Shown: positions 1 to 15,240 of the stretch, piece after piece
How positions within the stretch are numbered: the stretch's first letter is position 1
Layout of the letters: every line of letters begins with the position of its first letter
Notes under the pieces: generated by a model
What the model was told of the DNA's origin: nothing
The model's input: the letters and a program-made list of their open reading frames with translations, nothing else
Database searches by the model: none
NCBI GenBank assembly: GCA_037893225.1
Contig: JAZGUH010000205.1
Location: forward strand, 630,501 to 694,500
Direction of reading: 5' to 3'
DNA from: Hippasteria phrygiana
Taxonomy: Eukaryota > Echinodermata > Asteroidea > Valvatida > Goniasteridae
Length of the DNA: 64,000 bases
Program-made: the position numbers and the translations under genes

Positions 1-3000
1 GTGGCTGCTTAACGTTTGCCAAATTTTCAGATGAACGCCTCTCCTTTCCCTGTTCATAATTGAATGGGATATTGACCAAATCCAGTAATGTTCACACGTC
101 TGGGTAGCTTAGATCTAGCGCAACAATTTGAGACCATCGTCAGCTTCACAGCGTTAGAACTCTTCGAGAAAATTCAAACCTCGCAACAAATTTCTTCCCG
201 TGAACTCAGTGTGCGTTCTCCCGTTTACTGCATTGTGACTGCTTAACGTTTGCCAAATTTTCAGATGAACGCCCCTCCTTTCCCTGTTCATAATTTAATG
301 GGATATTGACCAAATCCAGTAATGTTTACACGTATGGGTAGCTTAGATATAGCGCAACAATTTGAGACCATCGCCAGCTTCACAGCGTTAGAACTCTTCA
401 AGAAAATTCAAACCTCGCAACAAATTTCTTTCCGTGAACTCTGTGTGCGTTCTCCCGTTTACTGCATTGTGACTGCTTAACGTTTGCCAAATTTTCTGAT
501 GAACGCCCCTCCTTTCCCTGTTCATAATTGAATGGGATATTGACCAAATCCAGTAATTTTCACACGTATGGGTAGCTTAGATCTAGCGCAACAATTTGAG
601 ATCATCGCCAGCTTCACAGCGTTAGAACTCTTCGAGAAAATTCAAACCTCGCAACAAATTTCTTCCCGTGAACTCTGTGTGCGTTCTCCCGTTTACTGCA
701 TTGTGACTGCTTAACGTTTGCCAAATTTTCAGATGAACGCCCCTCCTTTCCCTGTTCATAATTGAATGGGATATTGACCAAATCCAGTAATTTTCACACG
801 TATGGGTAGCTTAGATCTAGCGCAACAATTTCAGACCATCGCCAGCTTCACAGCGTTAGAACTCTTCGAGAAAATTCAAACCTCGCAATAAATTTCTTCC
901 TGTGAACTCTGTGTGCGTTCCCCCGTTTACTGCATTGTGGCTGCTTAACGTTTTTCCAAATTTTCAGATGAACGCCCCTCCTTTCCCTGTTCATAATATA
1001 ATGGGATATCGACCAAATCCAGCAATTTTCACACGTATGGGTAGCTTAGATCTAGCGCAACAATTTGAGACCATCGCTACCTTCACAGCGTTAGAACTCT
1101 TCGAGAAAATTCAAACCTCGCAACAAATTTTTTTCCGTGAACTCTGTGTGCGTTCCCCCGTTTACTGCATTGTGGCTGCTTAACGTTTGCCAAATTTTCA
1201 GATGAACGCCTCTCCTTTCCCTGTTCATAATTGAATTGGATATTGACCAAATCCAGTAATGTTCACACGTATGGGTAGCTTAGATCTAGCGCAACAATTT
1301 GAGACCATCGCCAGCTTCACAGCGTTAGAACTCTTCAAGAAAATTCAAACCTCGCAACAAATTTCTTTCCGTGAACTCTGTGTGCGTTCTCCCGTTTACT
1401 GCATTGTGACTGCTTAACGTTTGCCAAATTTTCAGATGAACGCCCCTCCTTTCCCTGTTCATAATTGAATGGGATATTGACCAAATCCAGTAATTTTCAC
1501 ACGTATGGGTAGCTTAGATCTAGCGCAACAATTTGAGACCATCGCCAGCTTCACAGCGTTAGAACTCTTCGAGAAAATTCAAACCTCGCAACAAATTTCT
1601 TCCCGTGAACTCTGTGTGCGTTCTCCCGTTTACTGCATTGTGACTGCTTAACGTTTGCCAAATTTTCAGATGAACGCCCCTCCTTTCCCTGTTCATAATT
1701 GAATGGGATATTGACCAAATCCAGTAATTTTCAAACGTATGGGTAGCTTAGATCTAGCGCAACAATTTGAGACCATCGCCAGCTTCACAGCGTTAGAACT
1801 CTTCAAAAAAATTCAAACCTCGCAACAAATTTCTTCTTGTGAACTCTGTGTGCGTTCCCCCGTTTACTGCATTGTGGCTGCTTAACGTTTGCCAAATTTT
1901 CAGATGAACGCCTCTCCTTTCCCTGTTCATAATTTAATTGGATATTGACCAAATCCAGCAATTTTCACACGTATGGGTAGCTTAGATCTAGCGCAACAAT
2001 TTGAGACCATCGCCAGCTTCACAGCGTTAGAACTCTTCGAGAAAATTCAAACCTCGCAACAAATTTCTTCCTGTGAACTCTGTGTGCGTTCTTCCGTTTA
2101 CTGCATTGTGACTGCTTAACGTTTGCCACATTTTCAGATGAACGCCCCTCCTTTCCCTGTTCATAATTGAATGGGATATTGACCAAATCCAGTAATTTTC
2201 ACACGTATGGGTAGCTTAGATCTAGCGCAACAATTTCAGACCATCGGCAGCTTCACAGCGTTAGAACTCTTCGAGAAAATTCAAACATCGCAACAAATTT
2301 CTTCCTGTGAACTCTGTGTGCGTTCTTCCGTTTACTGCATTGTGGCTGCTTAACGTTTGCCAAATTTTCAGATGAACGCCTCCCCTTTCCCTGTTCATAA
2401 TTTAATTGGATATTGACCAAATCCAGCAATTTTCACACGTATGGGTAGCTTAGATCTAGCGCAACAATTTGAGACCATCGCCACCTTCACAGCGTTAGAA
2501 CTCTTCGAGAAAATTAAAACCTCACAACAAATTTCTTTCCGTGAACTCTGTGAGCGTTCTCCCGTTTACTGCATTGTGACTGCTTAACGTTTGCCAAATT
2601 TTCAGATGAACGCCCCTCCTTTCCCTGTTCATAATTTAATGGGATATTGACCAAATCCAGTATTGTTTACACGTATGGGTAGCTTAGATCTAGCGCAACA
2701 ATTTGAGACCATCGCCAGCTTCACAGCGTTAGAACTCTTCAAGAAAATTCAAACCTCGCAACAAATTTCTTTCCGTGAACTCTGTGTGCGTTCTCCCGTT
2801 TACTGCATTGTGACTGCTTAACGTTTGCCAAATTTTCAGATGAACGCCCCTCCTTTCCCTGTTCATAATTGAATGGGATATTGACCAAATCCAGTAATTT
2901 TCACACGTATGGGTAGCTTAGATCTAGCGCAACAATTTGAGACCATCGCCAGCTTCACAGCGTTAGAACTCTTCGAGAAAATTCAAACCTCGCAACAAAT

Positions 3001-6000
3001 TTCTTCCCGTGAACTCTGTGTGCGTTCTCCCGTTTACTGCATTGTGACTGCTTAACGTTTGCCAAATTTTCAGATGAACGCCCCTCCTTTCCCTGTTCAT
3101 AATTGAATGGGATATTGACCAAATCCAGTAATTTTCAAACGTATGGGTAGCTTAGATCTAGCGCAACAATTTGAGACCATCGCCAGCTTCACAGCGTTAG
3201 AACTCTTCAAAAAAATTCAAACCTCGCAACAAATTTCTTCTTGTGAACTCTGTGTGCGTTCCCCCGTTTACTGCATTGTGGCTGCTTAACGTTTGCCAAA
3301 TTTTCAGATGAACGCCTCTCCTTTCCCTGTTCATAATTTAATTGGATATTGACCAAATCCAGCAATTTTCACACGTATGGGTAGCTTAGATCTAGCGCAA
3401 CAATTTGAGACCATCGCCAGCTTCACAGCGTTAGAACTCTTCGAGAAAATTCAAACCTCGCAACAAATTTCTTCCTGTGAACTCTGTGTGCGTTCTTCCG
3501 TTTACTGCATTGTGACTGCTTAACGTTTGCCACATTTTCAGATGAACGCCCCTCCTTTCCCTGTTCATAATTGAATGGGATATTGACCAAATCCAGTAAT
3601 TTTCACACGTATGGGTAGCTTAGATCTAGCGCAACAATTTCAGACCATCGGCAGCTTCACAGCGTTAGAACTCTTCGAGAAAATTCAAACATCGCAACAA
3701 ATTTCTTCCTGTGAACTCTGTGTGCGTTCTTCCGTTTACTGCATTGTGGCTGCTTAACGTTTGCCAAATTTTCAGATGAACGCCTCTCCTTTCCCTGTTC
3801 ATAATTTAATTGGATATTGACCAAATCCAGCAATTTTCACACGTATGGGTAGCTTAGATCTAGCGCAACAATTTGAGACCATCGCCACCTTCACAGCGTT
3901 AGAACTCTTCGAGAAAATTCAAACCTCACAACAAATTTCTTTCCGTGAACTCTGTGAGCGTTCTCCCGTTTACTGCATTGTGACTGCTTAACGTTTGCCA
4001 AATTTTCAGATGAACGCCCCTCCTTTCCCTGTTCATAATTGAATGGGATATTGACCAAATCCAGTATTGTTTACACGTATGGGTAGCTTAGATATAGCGC
4101 AACAATTTGAGACCATCGCCAGCTTCACAGCGTTAGAACTCTTCGAGAAAATTCAAACATCGCAACAAATTTCTTCCCGTGAACTCTGTGTGCGTTCTCC
4201 CGTTTACTGCATTGTGACTGCTTAACGTTTGCCAAATTTTCAGATGAACGCCCTTCCTTTCCCTGTTCATAATTGAATGGGATATTGACCAAATCCAGTA
4301 ATTTTCACACGTATGGGTAGCTTAGATCTAGCGCAACAATTTGAGACCATCGCCAGCTTCACAGCGTTAGAACTCTTCAAACAAATTCAAACCTCGCAAC
4401 AAATTTCTTCCTGTGAACTCTGTGTGCGTTCCCCCGTTTACTGCATTGTGGCTGCTTAACGTTTGCCAAATTTTCAGATGAACGCCTCTCCTTTCCCTGT
4501 TCATAATTGAATGGGATATTGACCAAATCCAGTAATGTTCACACGTATGGGTAGCTTAGATCTAGCGCAACAATTTGAGACCATCGTCAGCTTCACAGCG
4601 TTAGAACTCTTCGAGAAAATTCAAACCTCGCAACAAATTTCTTCCCGTGAACTCAGTGTGCGTTCTCCCGTTTACTGCATTGTGACTGCTTAACGTTTGC
4701 CAAATTTTCAGATGAACGCCCCTCCTTTCCCTGTTCATAATTTAATGGGATATTGACCAAATCCAGTAATGTTTACACGTATGGGTAGCTTAGATATAGC
4801 GCAACAATTTGAGACCATCGCCAGCTTCACAGCGTTAGAACTCTTCAAGAAAATTCAAACCTCGCAACAAATTTCTTTCCGTGAACTCTGTGTGCGTTCT
4901 CCCGTTTACTGCATTGTGACTGCTTAACGTTTGCCAAATTTTCAGATGAACGCCCCTCCTTTCCCTGTTCATAATTGAATGGGATATTGACCAAATCCAG
5001 TAATTTTCACACGTATGGGTAGCTTAGATCTAGCGCAACAATTTGAGACCATCGCCAGCTTCACAGCGTTAGAACTCTTCGAGAAAATTCAAACCTCGCA
5101 ACAAATTTCTTCCTGTGAACTCTGTGTGCGTTCTTCCGTTTACTGCATTGTGACTGCTTAACGTTTGCCACATTTTCAGATGAACGCCCCTCCTTTCCCT
5201 GTTCATAATTGAATGGGATATTGACCAAATCCAGTAATTTTCACACGTATGGGTAGCTTAGATCTAGCGCAACAATTTCAGACCATCGCCAGCTTCACAG
5301 TGTTAGAACTCTTCGAGAAAATTCAAACCTCGCAACAAATTTCTTCCCGTGAACTCTGTGTGCGTTCTCCCGTTTACTGCATTGTGACTGCTTAACGTTT
5401 GCCAAATTTTCAGATGAACGCCCCTCCTTTCCCTGTTCATAATTGAATGGGATATTGACCAAATCCAGTATTGTTTACACGTATGGGTAGCTTAGATATA
5501 GCGCAACAATTTGAGACCATCGCCAGCTTCACAGCGTTAGAACTCTTCGAGAAAATTCAAACATCGCAACAAATTTCTTCCCGTGAACTCTGTGTGCGTT
5601 CTCCCGTTTACTGCATTGTGACTGCTTAACGTTTGCCAAATTTTCAGATGAACGCCCTTCCTTTCCCTGTTCATAATTGAATGGGATATTGACCAAATCC
5701 AGTAATTTTCACACGTATGGGTAGCTTAGATCTAGCGCAACAATTTGAGACCATCGCCAGCTTCACAGCGTTAGAACTCTTCAAACAAATTCAAACCTCG
5801 CAACAAATTTCTTCCTGTGAACTCTGTGTGCGTTCCCCCGTTTACTGCATTGTGGCTGCTTAACGTTTGCCAAATTTTCAGATGAACGCCTCTCCTTTCC
5901 CTGTTCATAATTGAATGGGATATTGACCAAATCCAGTAATGTTCACACGTATGGGTAGCTTAGATCTAGCGCAACAATTTGAGACCATCGTCAGCTTCAC

Positions 6001-9000
6001 AGCGTTAGAACTCTTCGAGAAAATTCAAACCTCGCAACAAATTTCTTCCCGTGAACTCAGTGTGCGTTCTCCCGTTTACTGCATTGTGACTGCTTAACGT
6101 TTGCCAAATTTTCAGATGAACGCCCCTCCTTTCCCTGTTCATAATTTAATGGGATATTGACCAAATCCAGTAATGTTTACACGTATGGGTAGCTTAGATA
6201 TAGCGCAACAATTTGAGACCATCGCCAGCTTCACAGCGTTAGAACTCTTCAAGAAAATTCAAACCTCGCAACAAATTTCTTTCCGTGAACTCTGTGTGCG
6301 TTCTCCCGTTTACTGCATTGTGACTGCTTAACGTTTGCCAAATTTTCAGATGAACGCCCCTCCTTTCCCTGTTCATAATTGAATGGGATATTGACCAAAT
6401 CCAGTAATTTTCACACGTATGGGTAGCTTAGATCTAGCGCAACAATTTGAGACCATCGCCAGCTTCACAGCGTTAGAACTCTTCGAGAAAATTCAAACCT
6501 CGCAACAAATTTCTTCCTGTGAACTCTGTGTGCGTTCTTCCGTTTACTGCATTGTGACTGCTTAACGTTTGCCACATTTTCAGATGAACGCCCCTCCTTT
6601 CCCTGTTCATAATTGAATGGGATATTGACCAAATCCAGTAATTTTCACACGTATGGGTAGCTTAGATCTAGCGCAACAATTTCAGACCATCGCCAGCTTC
6701 ACAGTGTTAGAACTCTTCGAGAAAATTCAAACCTCGCAACAAATTTCTTCCCGTGAACTCTGTGTGCGTTCTCCCGTTTACTGCATTGTGACTGCTTAAC
6801 GTTTGCCAAATTTTCAGATGAACGCCCCTCCTTTCCCTGTTCATAATTGAATGGGATATTGACCAAATCCAGTATTGTTTACACGTATGGGTAGCTTAGA
6901 TATAGCGCAACAATTTGAGACCATCGCCAGCTTCACAGCGTTAGAACTCTTCGAGAAAATTCAAACATCGCAACAAATTTCTTCCCGTGAACTCTGTGTG
7001 CGTTCTCCCGTTTACTGCATTGTGACTGCTTAACGTTTGCCAAATTTTCAGATGAACGCCCTTCCTTTCCCTGTTCATAATTGAATGGGATATTGACCAA
7101 ATCCAGTAATTTTCACACGTATGGGTAGCTTAGATCTAGCGCAACAATTTGAGACCATCGCCAGCTTCACAGCGTTAGAACTCTTTAAACAAATTCAAAC
7201 CTCGCAACAAATTTCTTCCTGTGAACTCTGTGTGCGTTCCCCCGTTTACTGCATTGTGGCTGCTTAACGTTTGCCAAATTTTCAGATGAACGCCTCTCCT
7301 TTCCCTGTTCATAATTGAATTGGATATTGACCAAATCCAGTAATGTTCACACGTATGGGTAGCTTAGATCTAGCGCAACAATTTGAGACCATCGCCAGCT
7401 TCACAGCGTTAGAACTCTTCAAGAAAATTCAAACCTCGCAACAAATTTCTTTCCGTGAACTCTGTGTGCGTTCTCCCGTTTACTGCATTGTGACTGCTTA
7501 ACGTTTGCCAAATTTTCAGATGAACGCCCCTCCTTTCCCTGTTCATAATTGAATGGGATATTGACCAAATCCAGTAATTTTCACACGTATGGGTAGCTTA
7601 GATCTAGCGCAACAATTTGAGACCATCGCCAGCTTCACAGCGTTAGAACTCTTCGAGAAAATTCAAACCTCGCAACAAATTTCTTCCCGTGAACTCTGTG
7701 TGCGTTCTCCCGTTTACTGCATTGTGACTGCTTAACGTTTGCCAAATTTTCAGATGAACGCCTCTCCTTTCCCTGTTCATAATTTAATGGGATATTGACC
7801 AAATCCAGTAATTTTTACACGTATGGGTAGCTTAGATACAGCGCAACAATTTGAGACCATCGCCAGCTTCACAGCGTTAGAACTCTTCGAGAAACTTCAA
7901 ACCTCGCAACAAATTTCTTCCTGTGAACTCTGTGTGCGTTCTCCCGTTTACTGCATTGTGACTGCTTAACGTTTGCCAAATTTTCAGATGAACGCCCCTC
8001 CTTTCCCTGTTCATAATTGAATGGGATATTGACCAAATCCAGTAATTTTCACACGTATGGGTAGCTTAGATCTAGCGCAACAATTTGAGACCATCGCCAG
8101 CTTCACAGTGTTAGAACTCTTCGAGAAAATTCAAACCTCGCAACAAATTTCTTCCCGTGAACTCTGTGTGCGTTCTCCCGTTTACTGCATTGTGACTGCT
8201 TAACGTTTGCCAAATTTTCAGATGAACGCCCCTCCTTTCCCTGTTCATAATTGAATGGGATATTGACCAAATCCAGTATTGTTTACACGTATGGGTAGCT
8301 TAGATATAGCGCAACAATTTGAGACCATCGCCAGCTTCACAGCGTTAGAACTCTTCGAGAAAATTCAAACATCGCAACAAATTTCTTCCCGTGAACTCTG
8401 TGTGCGTTCTCCCGTTTACTGCATTGTGACTGCTTAACGTTTGCCAAATTTTCAGATGAACGCCCTTCCTTTCCCTGTTCATAATTGAATGGGATATTGA
8501 CCAAATCCAGTAATTTTCACACGTATGGGTAGCTTAGATCTAGCGCAAAAATTTGAGACCATCGCCAGCTTCACAGCGTTAGAACTCTTTAAACAAATTC
8601 AAACCTCGCAACAAATTTCTTCCTGTGAACTCTGTGTGCGTTCCCCCGTTTACTGCATTGTGGCTGCTTAACGTTTGCCAAATTTTCAGATGAACGCCTC
8701 TCCTTTCCCTGTTCATAATTGAATTGGATATTAACCAAATCCAGTAATGTTCACACGTATGGGTAGCTTAGATCTAGCGCAACAATTTGAGACCATCGCC
8801 AGCTTCACAGCGTTAGAACTCTTCAAGAAAATTCAAACCTCGCAACAAATTTCTTTCCGTGAACTCTGTGTGCGTTCTCCCGTTTACTGCATTGTGACTG
8901 CTTAACGTTTGCCAAATTTTCAGATGAACGCCCCTCCTTTCCCTGTTCATAATTGAATGGGATATTGACCAAATCCAGTAATTTTCACACGTATGGGTAG

Positions 9001-12000
9001 CTTAGATCTAGCGCAACAATTTGAGACCATCGCCAGCTTCACAGCGTTAGAACTCTTCGAGAAAATTGAAACCTCGCAACAAATTTCTTCCCGTGAACTC
9101 TGTGTGCGTTCTCCCGTTTACTGCATTGTGACTGCTTAACGTTTGCCAAATTTTCAGATGAACGCCTCTCCTTTCCCTGTTCATAATTTAATTGGATATT
9201 GACCAAATCCAGCACTTTTCACACGTATGGGTAGCTTAGATCTAGCGCAACAATTTGAGACCATCGCCAGCTTCACAGTGTTAGAACTCTTCGAGAAAAT
9301 TCAAACCTCGCAACAAATTTCTTCCCGTGAACTCTGTGTGCGTTCTCCCGTTTACTGCATTGTGACTGCTTAACGTTTGCCAAATTTTCAGATGAACGCC
9401 TCTCCTTTCCCTGTTCATAATTTAATTGGATATTGACCAAATCCAGCAATTTTCACACGTATGGGTAGCTTAGATCTAGCGCAACAATTTGAGACCATCG
9501 CCAGCTTCACAGTGTTAGAACTCTTCGAGAAAATTCAAACCTCGCAACAAATTTCTTCCCGTGAACTCTGTGTGCGTTCTCCCGTTTACTGCATTGTGAC
9601 TGCTTAACGTTTGCCAAATTTTCAGATGAACGCCCCTCCTTTCCCTGTTCATAATTGAATGGGATATTGACCAAATCCAGTATTGTTTACACGTATGGGT
9701 AGCTTAGATATAGCGCAACAATTTGAGACCATCGCCAGCTTCACAGCGTTAGAACTCTTCGAGAAAATTCAAACATCGCAACAAATTTCTTCCCGTGAAC
9801 TCTGTGTGCGTTCTCCCGTTTACTGCATTGTGACTGCTTAACGTTTGCCAAATTTTCAGATGAACGCCCTTCCTTTCCCTGTTCATAATTGAATGGGATA
9901 TTGACCAAATCCAGTAATTTTCACACGTATGGGTAGCTTAGATCTAGCGCAACAATTTGAGACCATCGCCAGCTTCACAGCGTTAGAACTCTTTAAACAA
10001 ATTCAAACCTCGCAACAAATTTCTTCCTGTGAACTCTGTGTGCGTTCCCCCGTTTACTGCATTGTGGCTGCTTAACGTTTGCCAAATTTTCAGATGAACG
10101 CCTCTCCTTTCCCTGTTCATAATTGAATGGGATATTGACCAAATCCAGTAATGTTCACACGTATGGGTAGCTTAGATCTAGCGCAACAATTTGAGACCAT
10201 CGCCAGCTTCACAGCGTTAGAACTCTTCGAGAAAATTCAAACCTCGCAACAAATTTCTTCCTGTGAACTCTGTGTGCGTTCTTCCGTTTACTGCATTGTG
10301 ACTGCTTAACGTTTGCCACATTTTCAGATGAACGCCCCTCCTTTCCCTGTTCATAATTGAATGGGATATTGACCAAATCCAGTAATTTTCACACGTATGG
10401 GTAGCTTAGATCTAGCGCAACAATTTCAGACCATCGCCAGCTTCACAGTGTTAGAACTCTTCGAGAAAATTCAAACCTCGCAACAAATTTCTTCCCGTGA
10501 ACTCTGTGTGCGTTCTCCCGTTTACTGCATTGTGACTGCTTAACGTTTGCCAAATTTTCAGATGAACGCCCCTCCTTTCCCTGTTCATAATTGAATGGGA
10601 TATTGACCAAATCCAGTATTGTTTACACGTATGGGTAGCTTAGATATAGCGCAACAATTTGAGACCATCGCCAGCTTCACAGCGTTAGAACTCTTCGAGA
10701 AAATTCAAACCTCGCAACAAATTTCTTCCCGTGAACTCAGTGTGCGTTCTCCCGTTTACTGCATTGTGACTGCTTAACGTTTGCCAAATTTTCAGATGAA
10801 CGCCTCTCCTTTCCCTGTTCATAATTTAATTGGATATTGACCAAATCCAGCAATTTTCACACGTATGGGTAGCTTAGATCTAGCGCAACAATTTGAGACC
10901 ATCGCCAGCTTCACAGTGTTAGAACTCTTCGAGAAAATTCAAACCTCGCAACAAATTTCTTCCCGTGAACTCTGTGTGCGTTCTCCCGTTTACTGCATTG
11001 TGACTGCTTAACGTTTGCCAAATTTTCAGATGAACGCCCCTCCTTTCCCTGTTCATAATTGAATGGGATATTGACCAAATCCAGTATTGTTTACACGTAT
11101 GGGTAGCTTAGATATAGCGCAACAATTTGAGACCATCGCCAGCTTCACAGCGTTAGAACTCTTCGAGAAAATTCAAACATCGCAACAAATTTCTTCCCGT
11201 GAACTCTGTGTGCGTTCTCCCGTTTACTGCATTGTGACTGCTTAACGTTTGCCAAATTTTCAGATGAACGCCCTTCCTTTCCCTGTTCATAATTGAATGG
11301 GATATTGACCAAATCCAGTAATTTTCACACGTATGGGTAGCTTAGATCTAGCGCAACAATTTGAGACCATCGCCAGCTTCACAGCGTTAGAACTCTTTAA
11401 ACAAATTCAAACCTCGCAACAAATTTCTTCCTGTGAACTCTGTGTCCGTTCCCCCGTTTACTGCATTGTGGCTGCTTAACGTTTGCCAAATTTTCAGATG
11501 AACGCCTCTCCTTTCCCTGTTCATAATTGAATGGGATATTGACCAAATCCAGCAATTTTCACACGTATGGGTAGCTTAGATCTAGCGCAACAATTTGAGA
11601 CCATCGCCAGCTTCACAGCGTTAGAACTCTTCGAGAAAATTCAAACCTCGCAACAAATTTCTTCCTGTGAACTCTGTGTGCGTTCTTCCGTTTACTGCAT
11701 TGTGACTGCTTAACGTTTGCCACATTTTCAGATGAACGCCCCTCCTTTCCCTGTTCATAATTGAATGGGATATTGACCAAATCCAGTAATTTTCACACGT
11801 ATGGGTAGCTTAGATCTAGCGCAACAATTTCAGACCATCGCCAGCTTCACAGTGTTAGAACTCTTCGAGAAAATTCAAACCTCGCAACAAATTTCTTCCC
11901 GTGAACTCTGTGTGCGTTCTCCCGTTTACTGCATTGTGACTGCTTAACGTTTGCCAAATTTTCAGATGAACGCCCCTCCTTTCCCTGTTCATAATTGAAT

Positions 12001-15000
12001 GGGATATTGACCAAATCCAGTATTGTTTACACGTATGGGTAGCTTAGATATAGCGCAACAATTTGAGACCATCGCCAGCTTCACAGCGTTAGAACTCTTC
12101 GAGAAAATTCAAACCTCGCAACAAATTTCTTCCCGTGAACTCAGTGTGCGTTCTCCCGTTTACTGCATTGTGACTGCTTAACGTTTGCCAAATTTTCAGA
12201 TGAACGCCCTTCCTTTCCCTGTTCATAATTGAATGGGATATTGACCAAATCCAGTAATTTTCACACGTATGGGTAGCTTAGATCTAGCGCAAAAATTTGA
12301 GACCATCGCCAGCTTCACAGCGTTAGAACTCTTTAAACAAATTCAAACCTCGCAACAAATTTCTTCCTGTGAACTCTGTGTGCGTTCCCCCGTTTACTGC
12401 ATTGTGGCTGCTTAACGTTTGCCAAATTTTCAGATGAACGCCTCTCCTTTCCCTGTTCATAATTGAATTGGATATTGACCAAATCCAGTAATGTTCACAC
12501 GTATGGGTAGCTTAGATCTAGCGCAACAATTTGAGACCATCGCCAGCTTCACAGCGTTAGAACTCTTCAAGAAAATTCAAACCTCGCAACAAATTTCTTT
12601 CCGTGAACTCTGTGTGCGTTCTCCCGTTTACTGCATTGTGACTGCTTAACGTTTGCCAAATTTTCAGATGAACGCCCCTCCTTTCCCTGTTCATAATTGA
12701 ATGGGATATTGACCAAATCCAGTAATTTTCACACGTATGGGTAGCTTAGATCTAGCGCAACAATTTGAGACCATCGCCAGCTTCACAGCGTTAGAACTCT
12801 TCGAGAAAATTCAAACCTCGCAACAAATTTCTTCCCGTGAACTCTGTGTGCGTTCTCCCGTTTACTGCATTGTGACTGCTTAACGTTTGCCAAATTTTCA
12901 GATGAACGCCTCTCCTTTCCCTGTTCATAATTTAATTGGATATTGACCAAATCCAGCAATTTTCACACGTATGGGTAGCTTAGATCTAGCGCAACAATTT
13001 GAGACCATCGCCAGCTTCACAGTGTTAGAACTCTTCGAGAAAATTCAAACCTCGCAACAAATTTCTTCCCGTGAACTCTGTGTGCGTTCTCCCGTTTACT
13101 GCATTGTGACTGCTTAACGTTTGCCAAATTTTCAGATGAACGCCTCTCCTTTCCCTGTTCATAATTTAATTGGATATTGACCAAATCCAGCAATTTTCAC
13201 ACGTATGGGTAGCTTAGATCTAGCGCAACAATTTGAGACCATCGCCACCTTCACAGTGTTAGAACTCTTCGAGAAAATTCAAACCTCGCAACAAATTTCT
13301 TCCCGTGAACTCTGTGTGCGTTCTCCCGTTTACTGCATTGTGACTGCTTAACGTTTGCCAAATTTTCAGATGAACGCCCCTCCTTTCCCTGTTCATAATT
13401 GAATGGGATATTGACCAAATCCAGTATTGTTTACACGTATGGGTAGCTTAGATATAGCGCAACAATTTGAGACCATCGCCAGCTTGACAGCGTTAGAACT
13501 CTTCGAGAAAATTCAAACATCGCAACAAATTTCTTCCCGTGAACTCTGTGTGCGTTCTCCCGTTTACTGCATTGTGACTGCTTAACGTTTGCCAAATTTT
13601 CAGATGAACGCCCTTCCTTTCCCTGTTCATAATTGAATGGGATATTGACCAAATCCAGTAATTTTCACACGTATGGGTAGCTTAGATCTAGCGCAACAAT
13701 TTGAGACCATCGCCAGCTTCACAGCGTTAGAACTCTTTAAACAAATTCAAACCTCGCAACAAATTTCTTCCTGTGAACTCTGTGTGCGTTCCCCCGTTTA
13801 CTGCATTGTGGCTGCTTAACGTTTGCCAAATTTTCAGATGAACGCCTCTCCTTTCCCTGTTCATAATTGAATGGGATATTGACCAAATCCAGTAATGTTC
13901 ACACGTATGGGTAGCTTAGATCTAGCGCAACAATTTGAGACCATCGCCAGCTTCACAGCGTTAGAACTCTTCGAGAAAATTCAAACCTCGCAACAAATTT
14001 CTTCCTGTGAACTCTGTGTGCGTTCTTCCGTTTACTGCATTGTGACTGCTTAACGTTTGCCACATTTTCAGATGAACGCCCCTCCTTTCCCTGTTCATAA
14101 TTGAATGGGATATTGACCAAATCCAGTAATTTTCACACGTATGGGTAGCTTAGATCTAGCGCAACAATTTCAGACCATCGCCAGCTTCACAGTGTTAGAA
14201 CTCTTCGAGAAAATTCAAACCTCGCAACAAATTTCTTCCCGTGAACTCTGTGTGCGTTCTCCCGTTTACTGCATTGTGACTGCTTAACGTTTGCCACATT
14301 TTCAGATGAACGCCCCTCCTTTCCCTGTTCATAATTTAATGGGATATTGACCAAATCCAGTATTGTTTACACGTATGGGTAGCTTAGATATAGCGCAACA
14401 ATTTGAGACCATCGCCAGCTTCAAAGCGTTAGAACTCTTCGAGAAAATTCAAACCTCGCAATAAATTTCTTCCCGTGAATTCTGTGTGCGTTCTCCCGTT
14501 TACTGCATTGTGACTGCTTAACGTTTGCCAAATTTTCAGATGAACGCCCCTCCTTTCCCTGTTCATAATTGAATGGGATATTGACCAAATCCAGTATTGT
14601 TTACACGTATGGGTAGCTTAGATATAGCGCAACAATTTGAGACCATCGCCAGCTTCACAGCGTTAGAACTCTTCGAGAAAATTCAAACCTCGCAACAAAT
14701 TTCTTCCCGTGAACTCAGTGTGCGTTCTCCCGTTTACTGCATTGTGACTGCTTAACGTTTGCCAAATTTTCAGATGAACGCCTCTCCTTTCCCTGTTCAT
14801 AATTTAATTGGATATTGACCAAATCCAGCAATTTTCACACGTATGGGTAGCTTAGATCTAGCGCAACAATTTGAGACCATCGCCAGCTTCACAGTGTTAG
14901 AACTCTTCGAGAAAATTCAAACCTCGCAACAAATTTCTTCCCGTGAACTCTGTGTGCGTTCTCCCGTTTACTGCATTGTGACTGCTTAACGTTTGCCAAA

Positions 15001-15240
15001 TTTTCAGATGAACGCCTCTCCTTTCCCTGTTCATAATTTAATTGGATATTGACCAAATCCAGCAATTTTCACACGTATGGGTAGCTTAGATCTAGCGCAA
15101 CAATTTGAGACCATCGCCACCTTCACAGTGTTAGAACTCTTCGAGAAAATTCAAACCTCGCAACAAATTTCTTCCCGTGAACTCTGTGTGCGTTCTCCCG
15201 TTTACTGCATTGTGACTGCTTAACGTTTGCCAAATTTTCA
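1..15240. repeat. Satellite block I: six-monomer (1404-bp) higher-order repeat
   Basis: Within this block diagnostic variants recur every six monomers. The marker CGCCCTTCC starts at 4249, 5653, 7057, 8461, 9865 and 11269, each exactly 1404 bp apart, then at 12205 (936 bp, four monomers) and 13609 (1404 bp). An independent marker, TTTTCAAACG, lies near 1731 and 3135, again 1404 bp apart. The 936-bp step shows that two monomers were lost from one unit. Successive 1404-bp units are almost identical, and a later substitution (CTTTAAACAAATTC in place of CTTCAAACAAATTC) separates units from about 7.1 kb onward from those before it, which gives a local order of amplification. The right limit is approximate, set just before the first 6-bp-deleted monomer. 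Confidence 0.88.

Noticed and set aside
902..1183. Open frames of 67-114 codons inside the satellite (also 13431-13652, 44880-45089, 46756-46965, 47896-48292)
   Set aside because: They arise where single substitutions remove a stop from a 234-bp monomer (a multiple of three). They differ between monomers, occur on both strands and have no domain resemblance.
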